From NCBI GenBank assembly GCA_963810195.1, contig CAWEMO010000004.1, positions 124,001 to 188,000 on the forward strand: a stretch of 64,000 nt of DNA, in the 5' to 3' direction. Of this stretch, positions 36,697 through 44,931 are shown one piece after another. The first letter of the stretch is position 1. Each line of letters opens with the position of its first letter. The stretch is from Chersky-840 sp963810195. Lineage in GTDB: Bacteria > Actinomycetota > Acidimicrobiia > Acidimicrobiales > UBA8190. The notes below the pieces were generated by a model, which did no database searches, had not been told where the DNA came from, and saw nothing but the letters and a program-made list of their open reading frames with translations. Made by a program: the position numbers and the translations under genes.

Positions 36697-38424
36697 ATGC
36701 TGGACCTGCTGATCAGCGGGGGGACGGTGGTGGACGGCTCGGGTGCGCCGTCGCGCCGCGCTGATGTCGCCGTGCGCGACGGCCGGGTGGTGGCGGTGGG
36801 TGACATCGACGAGCCCACCGCCAAGGAGATCGACGCCGACGGGCTCCTGGTAACGCCGGGCTTCGTCGATCTCCACACCCACTACGACGCGCAGCTGTCG
36901 TGGGACCCCACTGCCAGCCCTTCCCCGCTGCACGGGGTGACGACCGTGATCGGCGGCAACTGCGGGTTCTCGCTGGCACCCGCCGGGCCCGAGCACTCCC
37001 GGTACCTGGCGCGCATGATGGCCCGGGTCGAGGGCATGCCCCTCGCCGCTCTCGAGTGCCTCGACTGGTCCTGGACCTCCTTCGGCGAGTGGCTCGGCCG
37101 GCTGGACGGTTCTGTCGGTGTGAACGCGGGCTTCCTGGTCGGCCATTCGGCGGTGCGCCGCTCGGTGATGGGTGAGGACGCCGTCGGCACGGTCGCCTCC
37201 GCCGACCAGGTCCAGGCCATGGAATCGGTGCTGGCCCGTTCCCTCGAGGAGGGCGCGCTCGGGTTCTCGACGTCGCAGGCCCCGACCCACAACGACGGCG
37301 ACGGCATGCCCGTTCCCTCCCGCGCCGCGTCCCGGTCGGAGCTCGAAGCGCTTTGCGCCGTCCTGTCGGCGCATCCGGGCACCACGCTCGAGCTCATCGT
37401 CCCCGGGTGCCTCAACGGGTTCAGCGAGGACGAGGTGGACTTGATGGCGACCCTGTCCCTGCTCGCAGACCGTCCGGCCAACTGGAACGTCCTCGGGGTG
37501 TCGGCCCTGAACCCCGACGGGCTCAAGCACCAGCTGGCCGCGTCGACGACCGCGTCGGAGCGCGGCGCCACCCTGATGGCGCTCACGTTGCCCCACACCA
37601 TGAAGCTGCGCCTGTGCTTCGACCCTGGTGCCATCCTCGACAGCCTGCCGGGGTGGGCCGAGATGTTCGCCCTTCCGGTCCCCGAGCGTGTGAAGGTCCT
37701 CGCGGACCCGACCGAGCGCGCCCGCCTGGACGCCGGGGCGAAGTCCAAGGAGGCCGGGATCATCGGCGCCCTTGCCCGTTGGGAGAACCTGCTCATCGAC
37801 GAGACCTTCGCAGACGTCAACGCTCCCTACGAAGGGAAGTCGGTGGGAGCCGTCGCCAAGCAGACGGGCAAGGAGCCTTTCGACGCGCTGCTCGACGTCG
37901 TGATCGCCGACAATCTCCGGACGGGGTTGCGCCCACCCATCGGCGAGTCCGAAGCGGACTGGGAGCTGCGGGCCAAGGTGTGGCTGGACCCGCGCACGGT
38001 GGTGGGAGGGTCCGACGCGGGGGCGCACCTCGACATGATGTGCGGGGCCATCTACTCCACGTCGATGCTCGGCGACGGTGTCAGAGCCCGACACCTGCTG
38101 TCGTGGGAGGAGGCGGTCCGGCAACTGACCGACGTTCCCGCCCGCCTCTACGGGCTCCGGGAGCGGGGACGGCTGGCGGAAGGTTGGTGGGCGGACATCG
38201 TGGTGCTGGATCCCGAGCGTGTCGGTCATGGGCCCGAGAGGACACGAGACGACCTTCCCGGCGGTGCCAGCCGGCTGTACGCCGAGGCGATCGGCATCGA
38301 GCACGTGATCGTGAACGGCACGGAGATCGTGAGATCCGGCGAGTTCACCGGGCCCCTCCCCGGAGCGGTCCTGCGTTCGGGTGCGGACACAGACACCGTC
38401 CGGGCCGGGGCGCGACCGCGGTGA
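36697..38424 (+). CDS. N-acyl-D-amino-acid deacylase-like amidohydrolase
   Basis: A 575-residue member of the amidohydrolase superfamily, D-aminoacylase type. It has the N-terminal beta-sandwich DLLISGGTVVDGSGAPSRRADVAVRDGRVVAVGD, the metal motif VTPGFVDLHTHYDAQLSWDP near 53-72, GNCGFSLAP, GGSDAGAHLDMMCG with the late Asp, and the C-terminal sandwich ending GRLAEGWWADIVVLDPE. This class hydrolyses N-acyl-D-amino acids or related amides; actinobacterial members beside acyl-CoA genes are mostly uncharacterised. It overlaps the next gene by GTGA. Confidence 0.85.
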   Translation: MLDLLISGGTVVDGSGAPSRRADVAVRDGRVVAVGDIDEPTAKEIDADGLLVTPGFVDLHTHYDAQLSWDPTASPSPLHGVTTVIGGNCGFSLAPAGPEHSRYLARMMARVEGMPLAALECLDWSWTSFGEWLGRLDGSVGVNAGFLVGHSAVRRSVMGEDAVGTVASADQVQAMESVLARSLEEGALGFSTSQAPTHNDGDGMPVPSRAASRSELEALCAVLSAHPGTTLELIVPGCLNGFSEDEVDLMATLSLLADRPANWNVLGVSALNPDGLKHQLAASTTASERGATLMALTLPHTMKLRLCFDPGAILDSLPGWAEMFALPVPERVKVLADPTERARLDAGAKSKEAGIIGALARWENLLIDETFADVNAPYEGKSVGAVAKQTGKEPFDALLDVVIADNLRTGLRPPIGESEADWELRAKVWLDPRTVVGGSDAGAHLDMMCGAIYSTSMLGDGVRARHLLSWEEAVRQLTDVPARLYGLRERGRLAEGWWADIVVLDPERVGHGPERTRDDLPGGASRLYAEAIGIEHVIVNGTEIVRSGEFTGPLPGAVLRSGADTDTVRAGARPR

Positions 38425-39557
38425 GCGGGCCCGGTCGAACCGTGCGCGCCGCGGTCGTGCACGAGGTGGGCGAGCCATTCGTCATCGAGGAGATCGAGCT
38501 GGCACCGACGGGGCCGCACGACGTGCGGGTCAAGATGGCGGCGAGCGGGGTCTGCCACTCCGACCTGTCGGTCCAGAAGGGGACGATCCCGTTCATGTTC
38601 CCGACCGTTCTGGGCCACGAGGGCGCCGGTGTCGTCGTCGAGGTGGGCGAGGACGTCACGCGTGTGACACCAGGCGACCATGTCGTGCTCACCTGGATGC
38701 CGGCGTGCCGGCGGTGCTTCTGGTGCCTTTCGGGTCAGGCCATGTTGTGCGAGGTGGGCCTGGCCGAGTCCCTGTCCGGCGCGTACGCCACGGTGGGCGG
38801 GACTCCGCTCGTGCGCGGGCTCGGGACCGCCACCTTCGGGGAGGAGACCCTCGTGCCCGAAGGGGAGGTGGTGCGCGTCGACCCCTCGGTCCCGTTGGAG
38901 CTCGCCGCGCTGGTGGGGTGCGCGCTGGCCACCGGCGTGGGCGCGGCGTGGCACACCGCGGACGTGACCCCGGGCTCCACCGTCGCCGTGATCGGCTGCG
39001 GCGGTGTGGGCCTGTCGGTGATCCAAGGGGCCCGTCTGGCCGGGGCCAGGACGATCGTCGCTGTCGACCACGTGGCCTCCAAGCTCGACACGGCCAAGTC
39101 CATGGGTGCCACCGCGGTGGTGGACTCGTCGGCCGAGGATCCCGTGGCCGCCGTGCGCGCCTACACCGGGGGACGGGGAGCCGACTTCGGCTTCGAGGTG
39201 GTGGGACGGGCCGAGACCATCCGCACCGCGTTCACGGCGGTGCGGCGCGGGGGCACAGCGGTGCTCGTGGGCGCGGGGTCGCCGGCGGAGAGCGTGTCGT
39301 TCTCGGCCTTCGAGCTGTTCGTCGACGCCAAGACGGTCGTCGGCTGCGTGTACGGCTCGACGGACGCGGACCGCGACTTCCCGGTCCTCGTCGACCTGGT
39401 CCGCCAGGGGGCGATCGACGCCGAGGGTCTGGTGACGAGGCGCATCGGGCTCGAGGACGTGAACGACGCCTTCCGGGCCATGGAGGCGGGGGAGGTGGCG
39501 AGGAGCGTGATCGTCTACGGAGACAACCTCTCCGGTGCCGACGAAAGGAAGCGGTGA
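38421..39557 (+). CDS. Zinc-dependent alcohol dehydrogenase (MDR family)
   Basis: A 378-residue medium-chain dehydrogenase, class III-like. Catalytic zinc: Cys in SGVCHSD and GHEGAGVV. Structural zinc: CRRCFWCLSGQAMLC. The NAD-binding turn is IGCGGVGLSV near 192-201. The N-terminus RAAVVHEVGEPFVIEEIEL is typical of actinobacterial NAD/NDMA- or mycothiol-linked enzymes. The GTG start overlaps the upstream stop, and its TGA overlaps the next ATG, so the three genes 36697-40645 are one coupled unit. It oxidises an alcohol to an aldehyde, or the reverse. Confidence 0.88.
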   Translation: MSGPGRTVRAAVVHEVGEPFVIEEIELAPTGPHDVRVKMAASGVCHSDLSVQKGTIPFMFPTVLGHEGAGVVVEVGEDVTRVTPGDHVVLTWMPACRRCFWCLSGQAMLCEVGLAESLSGAYATVGGTPLVRGLGTATFGEETLVPEGEVVRVDPSVPLELAALVGCALATGVGAAWHTADVTPGSTVAVIGCGGVGLSVIQGARLAGARTIVAVDHVASKLDTAKSMGATAVVDSSAEDPVAAVRAYTGGRGADFGFEVVGRAETIRTAFTAVRRGGTAVLVGAGSPAESVSFSAFELFVDAKTVVGCVYGSTDADRDFPVLVDLVRQGAIDAEGLVTRRIGLEDVNDAFRAMEAGEVARSVIVYGDNLSGADERKR

Positions 39558-40645
39558 TGGGGACCGACCTGTACGTGGTGGACGCCGATGCCCATGCGGT
39601 GGAGCCCCTGGAGTTCTTTGCCGAGCTGATGCAGCGGTTCCCCGAGCACGTGACGTTGCGGACCGACACCAAGCTCGGGGTCCTGATCGAGGGGCGGCCC
39701 TATCCCCAGTACGAGGGTCCAGGGGCCGGGTGCCCGCCCCAGCACGGGCTCACGACGGCTCTTGGAGTCGATCCCGGGACCGTGGACGGGGTGCTGGCCA
39801 ACGCGGACACCGACGGCATCGACGAGATGGTGCTGTTCCCGAGCTTCGGCCTGTGCGTGCCGACCCTCGAAGATCCCGTGCTCGGAGCCGGGGTCGCCCG
39901 CCTGTACAACCGATGGGTGTCGGAGTTCTGCGCCAAGAGCGCGGGGCGCCTGCACGGGGTGGCGGTGGTGCCCGTCGAGCACGGCGAGGAGGCCGTGAAG
40001 GTCATGGAGGAGGCCAAGGACCTCGGGCTCGTGGCCACGATCGTCCCGCCTGCGCTCAAGGACCGGAATCTCGACCACCCCGACATGGACCGGTTCTATG
40101 CGGCCGCCGCCTCCCTCGACATGCCGCTCGGGGTCCATGGTGCCCCCGGGATCCACCTTCCCAAGATCGGGGTGGACCGGTTCGACAATTACATCCAGGT
40201 GCACTGCATCAGCTTCCCCTTCGACCAAATGCTCGCCATGACGGCGCTGGTGAGCGGGGGGGTCTTCGACCGGCACCCCACGCTGCGCGTGGCCTTCTTG
40301 GAGGCCGGGTCCGGGTGGCTGCCGTGGTTCGTCGAGCGACTCGGCGAGCACTTCGAGTCGCGCGGCGACTGGATCCCCCACGGTTGGCAGCGCCCGCCCG
40401 CCGAGTACGTGGCGTCGGGGAACGTCGTCGTGACGTGCGAGCCCGACGAGGACGCACTGCCGTGCGTGGTCGACCTGCTCGGCGACCGCTGCGTGATGTT
40501 CGCCAGCGACTACCCGCACTGGGACGGTGCCTGGCCACGCGCCTCCACCGAGCTCAAGGAGCACGCCGAGGGGCGCGTGGCACCCGAAGCACTGGCGCGG
40601 GTGGCGGCGGGCAACGCTCAGGGCTTCTACAACCTGCCCCGATGA
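39557..40645 (+). CDS. PF04909 amidohydrolase, DAH subtype
   Basis: A 362-residue TIM-barrel amidohydrolase: D11-A-H13-AVEPLEFF, GVHGAPGIHLP with a likely ligand His, EAGSGWLPWFVERLGEHF and FASDYPHWDGAWP. It is more divergent than the other copies. The ATG overlaps the preceding stop (TGATG). It is followed after 38 bp by another family member, forming the third tandem pair of these enzymes in the window. Confidence 0.84.
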   Translation: MGTDLYVVDADAHAVEPLEFFAELMQRFPEHVTLRTDTKLGVLIEGRPYPQYEGPGAGCPPQHGLTTALGVDPGTVDGVLANADTDGIDEMVLFPSFGLCVPTLEDPVLGAGVARLYNRWVSEFCAKSAGRLHGVAVVPVEHGEEAVKVMEEAKDLGLVATIVPPALKDRNLDHPDMDRFYAAAASLDMPLGVHGAPGIHLPKIGVDRFDNYIQVHCISFPFDQMLAMTALVSGGVFDRHPTLRVAFLEAGSGWLPWFVERLGEHFESRGDWIPHGWQRPPAEYVASGNVVVTCEPDEDALPCVVDLLGDRCVMFASDYPHWDGAWPRASTELKEHAEGRVAPEALARVAAGNAQGFYNLPR

Positions 40646-40683
40646 CCAGCACGGTCGGAGGAGCTGCCACGGAAGGAGCAGTC

Positions 40684-41901
40684 ATGCCGGGACTCGACTA
40701 CATCGACGCCGACGGGCACGTGCTCGAGCACCCCGACGGGTTCCGGGACTTCGCCCCCAAGGGGTTCGAGGACCGAGTGTGGCACATCGAGGTCGATGAC
40801 CAGGGACGCGAGTGGGCTGTCATGGACGGCACCCGCAACCTCGCCAACTTCATGTCGTTGGCGGGGACGGCGGGCATGTCGGCCGACGACCGCGACCGGG
40901 CCCAGCGCGGCGAGCTGCGCTACACCGAGGTGCGCCCCGCGGCGTGGGACGCTCAGGCGCGCCTGGTGGACATGGACACCGACGGCATCGGCCAGTCCGT
41001 GCTCTACCCCACGCTCCTGTTGGGCATCCAGGGGCACCCCGACGTCGAATTCGCGGCCGTGATGTGCCGCGCCTACAACGACTGGGTCTCGGACCACACC
41101 CAGGCGAGCGGTGGACGGCTGTTCGGGGTGGCGGTGCTGCCCCAACAGGACATCGCCCTCGCCGCGGCGGAGATCCGTCGGGTTGCCGACCTCCCGGGAA
41201 TCGTGGGGGTGTTCCTGCGCCCCAACCCGACCGCGGACTGGCGGCCGTTCTCCGACCCGGTCTACGACCCCCTGTGGCGCGCCGCGTCGGACGCGGGGCT
41301 GCCGCTGGGGCTGCACCCCTTCCTGGCGGCGGACCTTCCGGGCGCGTGCGTGGGCCTGCGCATCAACAGGCTGCGGAGCTCCGCGCACCCGCTTCCCGAC
41401 GACACCGGGACCGTCGCCATCGACAACATCTTCTTCACCCAGGCCATCGCCAACCCGTTCGACATGATGAACTCCATGACGTTCCTGCTCGCCGGTGGCG
41501 TGTGCGAGCGCTTCCCCGACTTGCGCATCGTCTTCCTGGAGGCGGGAGGGGGGTGGCTCGTGCCGTGGCTGGAGCGACTCGACCACCACTACGAGATCTT
41601 CGGGTGGGATGTCCCCCAGCTCTCGAGAGAGCCGTCGGAGTACTTCCGTCGCCAGTGCTGGATCAGCTTCGACCCTGACGAGTCCACGCTCGCCTTCACG
41701 GCCCGCTCGCCTCTGTGCGGTGCGGAGCGCATCGTGTGGGCATCGGACTACCCCCATCCCGATGCCGTGTTCCCCGGTGTGACCCGTGAGCTGTCGGAGG
41801 CCATCTCCGGACTTCCCGCCGCGGACCAGCGCCTGATCGCCGGCGCCAACGCCGCCGCGCTGTACGGACTCCCCGTCGCGCCGCCGGCCTCGGGCCGCTG
41901 A
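40684..41901 (+). CDS. PF04909 amidohydrolase, DGH subtype
   Basis: A 405-residue TIM-barrel enzyme with D10-G-H12-VLEHPDGF, LGLHPFLAADLPGA, EAGGGWLVPWLERLDHHYE and WASDYPHPDAVFPG. An ATG at 40684 with GGAAGGAG before it is preferred over the one at 40642. The internal stretch SEYFRRQCWISFDPDES matches the copies at 1092 and 31811. It ends in a short Pro/Ser tail encoded where a 34-bp tandem repeat begins; the TGA is in the first repeat unit. Confidence 0.85.
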   Translation: MPGLDYIDADGHVLEHPDGFRDFAPKGFEDRVWHIEVDDQGREWAVMDGTRNLANFMSLAGTAGMSADDRDRAQRGELRYTEVRPAAWDAQARLVDMDTDGIGQSVLYPTLLLGIQGHPDVEFAAVMCRAYNDWVSDHTQASGGRLFGVAVLPQQDIALAAAEIRRVADLPGIVGVFLRPNPTADWRPFSDPVYDPLWRAASDAGLPLGLHPFLAADLPGACVGLRINRLRSSAHPLPDDTGTVAIDNIFFTQAIANPFDMMNSMTFLLAGGVCERFPDLRIVFLEAGGGWLVPWLERLDHHYEIFGWDVPQLSREPSEYFRRQCWISFDPDESTLAFTARSPLCGAERIVWASDYPHPDAVFPGVTRELSEAISGLPAADQRLIAGANAAALYGLPVAPPASGR

Positions 41902-42020
41902 GCTCGTGAGGCGCCCCCGGCACTCGGGCCGCTGAGCTCGTGGGGCGCCCCCGGCACTCGGCCCGGTGAGCTCGCGAGGCGCCGCCGGCACTCGGCCCGG
42001 TGGGCTCGTGAGGCGCCGCT
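41892..42020. repeat. 34-bp tandem repeat over the amidohydrolase stop codon
   Basis: Units begin at 41892, 41926, 41960 and 41994; the first three are 34 bp and the last is cut short. Each contains TGAGCTCGTGAGGCGCC or a close variant and ends in CGGCACTC. The first unit includes the stop codon of the gene at 40684. The array fills the gap up to the next start. Confidence 0.8.
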
Positions 42021-42026
42021 AACCTC

Positions 42027-42482
42027 GTGCCGGTGAACGACGACCTGCGCCGCCGGATCCCCTACCTGATCGCAGTGGGCCGCATCGCCTTCGGCCTGGG
42101 TCTCATGGCGGCGCCCTCGGCCGGGTCGATGGTGTACCTCGGTGCGGAGGCCAAGCGCCCGAGCGTGCGCTTCATGAGCCGGATCTTCGGCGGTCGTGAC
42201 CTCGCCCTCGGCGTCGTGCTGTTGCAGGCCCTCCGAGAGGACCGGCCTGAATCCGTCACCAGCGCCCTGCTGCTCGGCGCGGGCTGCGACGCCTGGGACG
42301 CGGTGGCGGCTCTGCGGGGCCGTGAGCTCCCCATCTGGGGGCGCCTCGTGGTCGCCATGCTCGGCTCGGCGTTCGCCGCGCTGGGCGTTGCCGCCGTGCT
42401 GACACCGGGCGCCGAGCTGGTCGAGTCCGCCGCCGCCCCCCCCGCCTCCGGCGCACCGGCCTCTGGCGCATCAACCGCATAG
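42027..42482 (+). CDS. Small membrane protein (DUF4267-like)
   Basis: A 151-residue protein with hydrophobic stretches near 12-36 (LIAVGRIAFGLGLMAAPSA), 58-72 and 108-130 (VVAMLGSAFAALGVAAVL), so three or four membrane segments are likely. The conserved-looking RIFGGRDLALGVVLLQAL and GCDAWDAVAALRG pattern resembles small DUF4267-type proteins; that is recall, not a search. The start is a GTG at 42027 or 42033. It directly precedes apt with no gap. The C-terminus is an Ala/Pro/Ser tail. Function unknown. Confidence 0.6.
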   Translation: MPVNDDLRRRIPYLIAVGRIAFGLGLMAAPSAGSMVYLGAEAKRPSVRFMSRIFGGRDLALGVVLLQALREDRPESVTSALLLGAGCDAWDAVAALRGRELPIWGRLVVAMLGSAFAALGVAAVLTPGAELVESAAAPPASGAPASGASTA

Positions 42483-43037
42483 ATGCCGGGAGGGATACCC
42501 GAACGCGTCGACGACGACGTCGTGCGGGAGCGGGTCAGAGCGCTGGTGCGAGATGTCGTGGGATTCCCGCAACCCGATGTGACGTTCAAGGACATCACGC
42601 CGGTCCTCGCCGACGCAGCCGGGTTCGCGGACGCGGTGGCGTGGTTGGCAGCGCCGTTCGCCGGCAAGGTGGACACGGTGGCCGCCATCGAGGCCCGGGG
42701 CTTCATCCTCGGGGCCCCCGTCGCCTACGCCTTGGGCACGGGCCTCGTCCCGGTGCGCAAGGTCGGGAAGCTCCCCGCCGCCACCATGGCCGAGGCCTAC
42801 GTGCTCGAGTACGGCGAGGCCACCCTGGAGATGCACATCGATGCCGTCGGCCCCGGCGACCGCGTCCTGATCGTCGACGACGTCATCGCCACGGGCGGAA
42901 CCCTGCTCGCCACGGCCTCGGTCCTCCGTCGCGCCGGCGCGGTCGTCGTGGGGGTGGCGGCGCTGCTCGAGCTGGCGGCGCTCGGGGGCCGGGCGCGCCT
43001 CGATGGCCTCGACCTGCACGTCCTGTTGTCGGTGTGA
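42483..43037 (+). CDS. apt: Adenine phosphoribosyltransferase
   Basis: A 184-residue type I phosphoribosyltransferase that converts adenine and PRPP to AMP in purine salvage. Seen: DVTFKDITPVLADAAGF near 33-48, IEARGFILGAPVAYALG, the flexible-loop region RKVGKLPAATMAEAYVLEYGEATLEMH, and the PRPP motif VLIVDDVIATGGTLLA near 129-144. The ATG starts directly after the previous TAG. It overlaps the SnoaL-like gene by GTGA. A housekeeping gene in an otherwise catabolic region. Confidence 0.93.
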   Translation: MPGGIPERVDDDVVRERVRALVRDVVGFPQPDVTFKDITPVLADAAGFADAVAWLAAPFAGKVDTVAAIEARGFILGAPVAYALGTGLVPVRKVGKLPAATMAEAYVLEYGEATLEMHIDAVGPGDRVLIVDDVIATGGTLLATASVLRRAGAVVVGVAALLELAALGGRARLDGLDLHVLLSV

Positions 43038-43583
43038 GGCGCCCGCCCCTTTCGTTGGCGGCGATCGACGCCCAGGAGGAGCGGTTCGCCGGCGCCTTCG
43101 CCGCGGGCGACATCGCGCTCGGCGAAGTCCCTGTACCAACCCGATGTCGTCTACATCAGCCCTACGACCCGCCTCTTCGGTTGGCCGGCGCGCATCGTCG
43201 GGCTCGACCAGGCGCTCGAGTTCATCCAGGTGACGATCACGGGGCTTTCGGAAATCTCGTACGAGGTGGACGAGCGGGCGCTGATCCCCGCCCGGGGTGC
43301 CGACGTCGACACGGGTGACGAAGGCGGCAGGGCGGGCAGCGTCGGCAGGGTCGGCAGGGTCGGCAAGACCGGCAGGGGCCGAGCCAGGGGCGGCAGAGCC
43401 GGTGACACCACCGATACCGCCGACCCCGCCGCGTACGTGCGGGTGCACTTCGACTTCAGCATGCGGGCGGTGCGGCTGCGTTCGACCTATGTCGTGGTGT
43501 ACCGCTACCGCGACGCACTGATCGCTCAGCAGGAGCTGTACTACGACCCGAGCGCGCAGCTCGAGATCCTGCCGTGGACCTGA
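43034..43583 (+). CDS. SnoaL/NTF2-like protein (frameshifted)
   Basis: The first frame reads LSLAAIDAQEERFAGAFAAGDIAL, then near 43120 the sense passes to another frame: AKSLYQPDVVYISPTTRLFGWPARIVGLDQALEFIQVT, and on to SSTYVVVYRYRD-like RLRSTYVVVYRYRDALIAQQELYYDPS. Together this is one SnoaL-like cone-fold domain of about 180 residues, split by one extra base. A low-complexity Gly/Arg insert (GRVGRVGKTGRGRARGG) is encoded by 9-bp repeats at about 43325-43390. Members of this fold include ketosteroid isomerases and cyclases; no function can be fixed. The frameshift may be decay or a sequence error. Confidence 0.65.
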
Positions 43584-43608
43584 CGTCAGGCCTGGGCCCG
43601 ACGTCGCA

Positions 43609-43920
43609 TCACATCTCCAACGCCTCGTAGACCTCGACGCTTCCCCCGCCGGCGAGGACCGGGCAGCCCTTGGCCTTGCCGGCGGCGTCGGACAGGCTGT
43701 TGGCGGAGATGACGGAGTACCCGCCCATCGCACTCGCGCCGCCGTCCTTGCTGGAGCCGTCGGCCGACACGGTGCTCGACGCGCCGAAGGGGTTGCCCAT
43801 GTCGACGACGTCGTCACCGAGGGTGCCGAACCACCCCATCCAGGCATCCATGGCCGCGTGCTGAGCCTCGGGTGTGTCGTTCATCTGGCCGCCTGTGTAC
43901 AGAAATACGAACTTCCCCAT
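43609..43920 (-). CDS. YCII-related domain protein
   Basis: A 103-residue protein beginning MGKFVFLYTGGQM with AWMGWFGTLGDDVVDMGNPFG and GGYSVISANSLSDAAGKAKGCPVL, the ferredoxin-like ab-barrel pattern of YCII/DGPF proteins. ATG at 43920 after GGCAGGAC. The unit ArsR, SRPBCC, YCII is a common actinobacterial grouping. No enzymatic activity is established for it. Confidence 0.75.
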   Translation of the reverse strand: MGKFVFLYTGGQMNDTPEAQHAAMDAWMGWFGTLGDDVVDMGNPFGASSTVSADGSSKDGGASAMGGYSVISANSLSDAAGKAKGCPVLAGGGSVEVYEALEM

Positions 43921-43983
43921 CGTGTGTCCTGCCTTTCTTTGTCGTTGATCGGTCTTGTCGTTGATCGGGTCCTGATTAGTGAC

Positions 43984-44427
43984 CTACATCGGCCCCTGGT
44001 CCGGTCCGGGGTCCCCGCCGGCTCCGGCGACGGTGAGCCGGGCCAGGTAGTGACGCCAGCCCGCGGCATGAGGCTCCACAGTTTCGAGCGGGAGGCCCCG
44101 GTGCACGAGGCGCACAATGGTGTCGTCCCCGTCGGCGGTGAGGGTGATCTCGACGGTGCTCGACCCGGGGGGCACCGGGTTGCCCTGGTCCTCCCAGCCC
44201 CACGTGAAGGTGACGCGGTGCGGGGGGCTCACTTCGACGTACTCGCCGCGCGCCACGTGGGAGCCGTCCATGTCGACCCGGTAGATGCCGCCGGGCTGGG
44301 GGTCGATCTTGTGGTCGATCCCCTTCCAGCGCCGCATCTTGTCGGGGTCGGTGAAGAACGGGAACACGGCCTCCGGCGGCGCCGCGATGCGGATCTCCTG
44401 CTCGATGACGTCATCGCCTGCTGGCAC
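43984..44427 (-). CDS. SRPBCC/AHSA1-domain protein
   Basis: A 147-residue START-like protein: EQEIRIAAPPEAVFPFFTDPDKMRRWKGI at the N-terminus, PGGIYRVDMDGSHVARGEYVEVSPPHRVTFTWGWEDQGN in the sheet, and a C-terminal helix with GWRHYLARLTVAG. These helix-grip folds bind hydrophobic ligands. It overlaps the ArsR regulator by 17 bp, a conserved pairing in which the two are co-transcribed. Confidence 0.85.
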   Translation of the reverse strand: MPAGDDVIEQEIRIAAPPEAVFPFFTDPDKMRRWKGIDHKIDPQPGGIYRVDMDGSHVARGEYVEVSPPHRVTFTWGWEDQGNPVPPGSSTVEITLTADGDDTIVRLVHRGLPLETVEPHAAGWRHYLARLTVAGAGGDPGPDQGPM

Positions 44428-44752
44428 GTTCGGTGTCCTCCATCTCTTGCTCTGCTGCCATCTCTTGCTCCACCGCCCGCTTCAGGCGGCGCAGCCCGGT
44501 GTCCCAGAACCCCTCGAGGTATTCGCGCAGCTCGGCCAGGCCCTCGGGCCGGGCCCGGTAGATGACGCGGGTCGCGTCCCGGCGACTCTCGAGGAGGCCG
44601 GCATCGACGAGGACACGCAGATGCTGGGAGACGGCCGGGCGGCTGAGCTCGAAGTGCGCGGCGATCTCCCCCGCGGCGAGCTCGTCGTCGCCGACCAGGC
44701 GGAGGATCTCTCGCCTATGGGGCTCGGCGATGGCCCGGAGGGCGGCGTCCAC
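44411..44752 (-). CDS. ArsR-family transcriptional repressor
   Basis: A 113-residue winged-helix regulator. RAIAEPHRREILRLVGDDELAAGEIAAHFELSRPAVSQHLRVLVDAGLLESRRDATRVIYRARPEG covers the whole DNA-binding fold. No Cys metal site is present, so it is not a metal sensor of the ArsR/CadC kind. The ATG at 44752 is 10 bp from a GTAAG/CTTAC dyad. It likely represses its own unit with the SRPBCC gene. Confidence 0.88.
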   Translation of the reverse strand: MDAALRAIAEPHRREILRLVGDDELAAGEIAAHFELSRPAVSQHLRVLVDAGLLESRRDATRVIYRARPEGLAELREYLEGFWDTGLRRLKRAVEQEMAAEQEMEDTERASRR

Positions 44753-44761
44753 AGGGTGAAT

Positions 44762-44782
44762 GTAAGCAGATCCTTACGTAAG
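44762..44782. promoter_or_regulatory. Putative ArsR operator
   Basis: GTAAG-N6-CTTAC overlaps the perfect 10-bp palindrome CTTACGTAAG at 44773-44782, giving three half-sites in 21 bp just upstream of the regulator ATG. The rest of 44753-44931 shows no gene. Confidence 0.6.
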
Positions 44783-44931
44783 TGGCAAGTGACATTTGCC
44801 CGCCGCCTGAGGGGAAGGCGGCCGCAGGGGTCCGCGCACTCCCCGACGCAGCCCCCTGGGGCGCAGCTCAGGTGGGTGGGGTATCGACTCGGGATGTGCG
44901 TCGATGACGCAAAGGGACGCCGACCCGTAGG

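Noticed and set aside
43579..43590. Perfect palindrome CCTGACGTCAGG at the end of the SnoaL-like gene
   Set aside because: It has the arms of the nine-copy motif but no 6-bp spacer, includes a stop codon and lies between convergent genes, so it is not counted as an operator.
44784..44800. GGCAA/TTGCC dyad near the ArsR promoter
   Set aside because: Short arms with a 7-bp loop, no poly-T and no relation to a start or stop codon.
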